Source: UBA1563 sp037440065 (GTDB lineage Bacteria > Bacteroidota > Ignavibacteria > Ignavibacteriales > Ignavibacteriaceae). From it: a stretch of 64,000 nt of DNA. Below the pieces are notes generated by a model. It saw only the letters and a list, made by a program, of their open reading frames with translations, searched no databases and was not told where the DNA came from. A program made the translations under genes and the position numbers. The DNA is taken from assembly GCA_037440065.1 (NCBI GenBank), contig JBBIUV010000015.1:372001-436000 (forward strand), written 5' to 3'. Below, piece after piece: positions 62,519 to 64,000 of the stretch. The first letter of the stretch is position 1. Each line of letters begins with the position of its first letter.

Positions 62519-64000
62519 ATGAAAATAGTAACAAATCTAAAAATTTCTCAAAAATTTTGGTTGTTAACCCTTGTTGTAGGAGTAAGTTTAATTGTGTTTA
62601 GTGTTTACACGTATGTGACAATAAATAAAATTAAAGTTAACGGACCATTGTACCAAAATATTGTGCTTGGGAAGGATCTTATAGCAGACATACTTCCGCC
62701 TCCTGAGTATATTCTTGAGTCGTATTTAACTTTGCATCAATTAACATACGCAACCGGTGAGAAACAGGTTAACGCACTAATCGAAAAAAGTAAAAGACTC
62801 GAAGAAGAATATTTTTCGCGTCATGATTTTTGGATCAATAATTTGGAAGAGGGTGAATTGAAAAATAATTTTGTCGAAGGATCCTATAAACCAGCAGTTG
62901 AGTTTTTTAAGGTGAAGAACAGTCAATTCATTCCTGCGGTTGAAGCAGGTAACATTGATTTAGCAAATACTTTATTAAGCACAGTGTTAAAAGATTCATA
63001 CGAAAAACATAGAGAGGCAATTGACAAAGTGGTTGAATTGGCAGGTGTTTCGAACTCACTCATGGAAAAAAACACGCAAGAAGTGATTGATTCAAAAATG
63101 GTAGTGATGGTAATTCTTACTTTATCAGTTATCACGTTCATATCTCTTATAAACTACTTTACGGCTAATGGTATTGTAAAACCGATAAGGAAACTTTCGT
63201 CAATCGCGAATAAACTTGCTATTGGAGATATCAATGTTTCGGTGGATGCCAAAACCACGGATGAACTCGGAGATCTTGAGCGTTCGTTCGGCTTAATGAT
63301 CGAAAATATTAAGGGGCAAGCACAAGCCGCAGAAAAGATTGCTGAAGGTGATACGTCTGTTAGTATTAAGGCAAAATCAGAACAAGATGTTCTCTCTAAG
63401 AGCATGATAAAAGTTGTGAACACAGTTCGTGACCTCGTAGCTGAAGCTGTAATGTTGAGTAAAGCTGCTGTTACTGGAAAACTTTCCGCACGCGGAAATG
63501 AACAAAAATTTAATGGCGGATACAGAGAAATTGTTGCCGGAGTAAACGAAACTATTAATGCGGTGGTTCAACCGATTAACGAATCGAGTAAAGTATTGGA
63601 GAAACTTTCTCAAGGTGATTTAACCGTACGTATGTCCGGTGAATATCAAGGAGATTACTCCAAAATAAAAGAAAGTATTAACGGTTTAGCCGAATCATTC
63701 AACAATGCACTTGCTGATGTAGTAGCCGCAGTAGAAGCCACTGCGAGTGCAAGCACGCAAATAAGTTCAAGCAGTGAAGAAATGGCAGCAGGCGCACAAG
63801 AACAAAGTAGCCAGACTACCGAGATTGCAGGTGCTGTTGAAGAAATGACGAAAACGATTCTAGAAACCTCACAGAATTCCTCACGTGCAGCCGAAGCGGC
63901 AAAGAATGCCGGTAATGTAGCAAAAGAGGGAGGAAAAGTAGTAAATCAAACAATAGAGGGAATGAACCGCATAGCCGAAGTTGTAAAGAAATCAGCCGAA
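62519..64000 (+). CDS. Methyl-accepting chemotaxis protein, 3' end outside window
   Basis: The frame is open from ATG 62519 to the window edge (494 codons), with AAGGA 8 bases upstream. Membrane helices at ~13-33 and ~194-214 enclose a ~160-residue helical periplasmic domain of the four-helix-bundle type. HAMP follows at ~215-270 (NGIVKPIRKLSSIANKLAIG), then helical HAMP-like repeats at ~270-395 (VVQPINESSKVLEKLSQGDL). The start of the signalling bundle is visible (SSSEEMAAGAQEQSSQTTEI). The hairpin tip that contacts CheA/CheW is missing because of truncation. A signal receptor for chemotaxis or a related chemosensory pathway. Confidence 0.92.
   Translation, partial: MKIVTNLKISQKFWLLTLVVGVSLIVFSVYTYVTINKIKVNGPLYQNIVLGKDLIADILPPPEYILESYLTLHQLTYATGEKQVNALIEKSKRLEEEYFSRHDFWINNLEEGELKNNFVEGSYKPAVEFFKVKNSQFIPAVEAGNIDLANTLLSTVLKDSYEKHREAIDKVVELAGVSNSLMEKNTQEVIDSKMVVMVILTLSVITFISLINYFTANGIVKPIRKLSSIANKLAIGDINVSVDAKTTDELGDLERSFGLMIENIKGQAQAAEKIAEGDTSVSIKAKSEQDVLSKSMIKVVNTVRDLVAEAVMLSKAAVTGKLSARGNEQKFNGGYREIVAGVNETINAVVQPINESSKVLEKLSQGDLTVRMSGEYQGDYSKIKESINGLAESFNNALADVVAAVEATASASTQISSSSEEMAAGAQEQSSQTTEIAGAVEEMTKTILETSQNSSRAAEAAKNAGNVAKEGGKVVNQTIEGMNRIAEVVKKSAE

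Noticed and set aside
1..64000. CRISPR array, tRNA or rRNA genes, insertion sequences
   Set aside because: No regularly spaced direct repeats, no tRNA T-loop within a cloverleaf context, no rRNA stretches and no transposase-like protein were found by reading both strands.

Overview
The window looks like a chromosomal segment of an AT-rich, Gram-negative bacterium of the Bacteroidota/Ignavibacteriota lineage. Four secreted proteins end in a type IX secretion (Por) sorting domain of the NYPNPFNPET...SGVYFYQL type. There are several outer-membrane beta-barrel-like proteins. Shine-Dalgarno sequences are clear at some genes and absent at others. The assignment to class Ignavibacteria is inference from the style of the sorting domains and of the sensor proteins; there is no rRNA in the window to confirm it. 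I saw no tRNA, rRNA, CRISPR array, insertion sequence or prophage gene.

Layout. 1-1665 is the start of a multi-PAS sensor that runs off the left edge. 1695-17307 is mostly housekeeping and small metabolic genes: AmrS-type radical SAM enzyme, SpoIID/LytB protein, GT4 glycosyltransferase, HisN/IMPase-like phosphatase, a T9SS-exported repeat protein, SixA phosphatase, aldo/keto reductase, thioredoxin-like protein, aldehyde dehydrogenase, two-CW protein, SDR, OsmC, a membrane protein, a VOC protein and alanyl-tRNA synthetase. 17731-27675 holds a DUF5916 outer-membrane protein, an ATP-cone/P-loop kinase, a cold-shock-like protein, and two large secreted proteins (CotH family; GH5 cellulase family with CBM6).

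27980-39896 is a first signalling block. A PhnD-like lipoprotein overlaps a histidine kinase, followed by an Rcp1-like receiver and a REC-PAS-kinase-REC hybrid. Two surface proteins follow. Then comes a compact operon of PAS kinase, NtrC-type sigma-54 activator, STAS protein and REC-REC-SpoIIE phosphatase, which couples two-component signalling to partner switching. 40046-46646 has a small membrane protein, a GH13 enzyme with phosphoglucose isomerase, a Nudix hydrolase and a secreted M14 carboxypeptidase.

46760-64000 is a second signalling block. Five large sensor proteins lie on the minus strand, including a 1,806-residue hybrid kinase with eight PAS and two GAF domains, and an amino-acid-binding-type membrane sensor that has no transmitter of its own. 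After a 943-base gene-free stretch comes the start of a methyl-accepting chemotaxis protein. The density of sensors, and the separation of periplasmic binding modules from kinase modules, are the most distinctive traits. Several convergent gene pairs are separated by palindromes that look like dispersed repeat families acting as bidirectional terminators.
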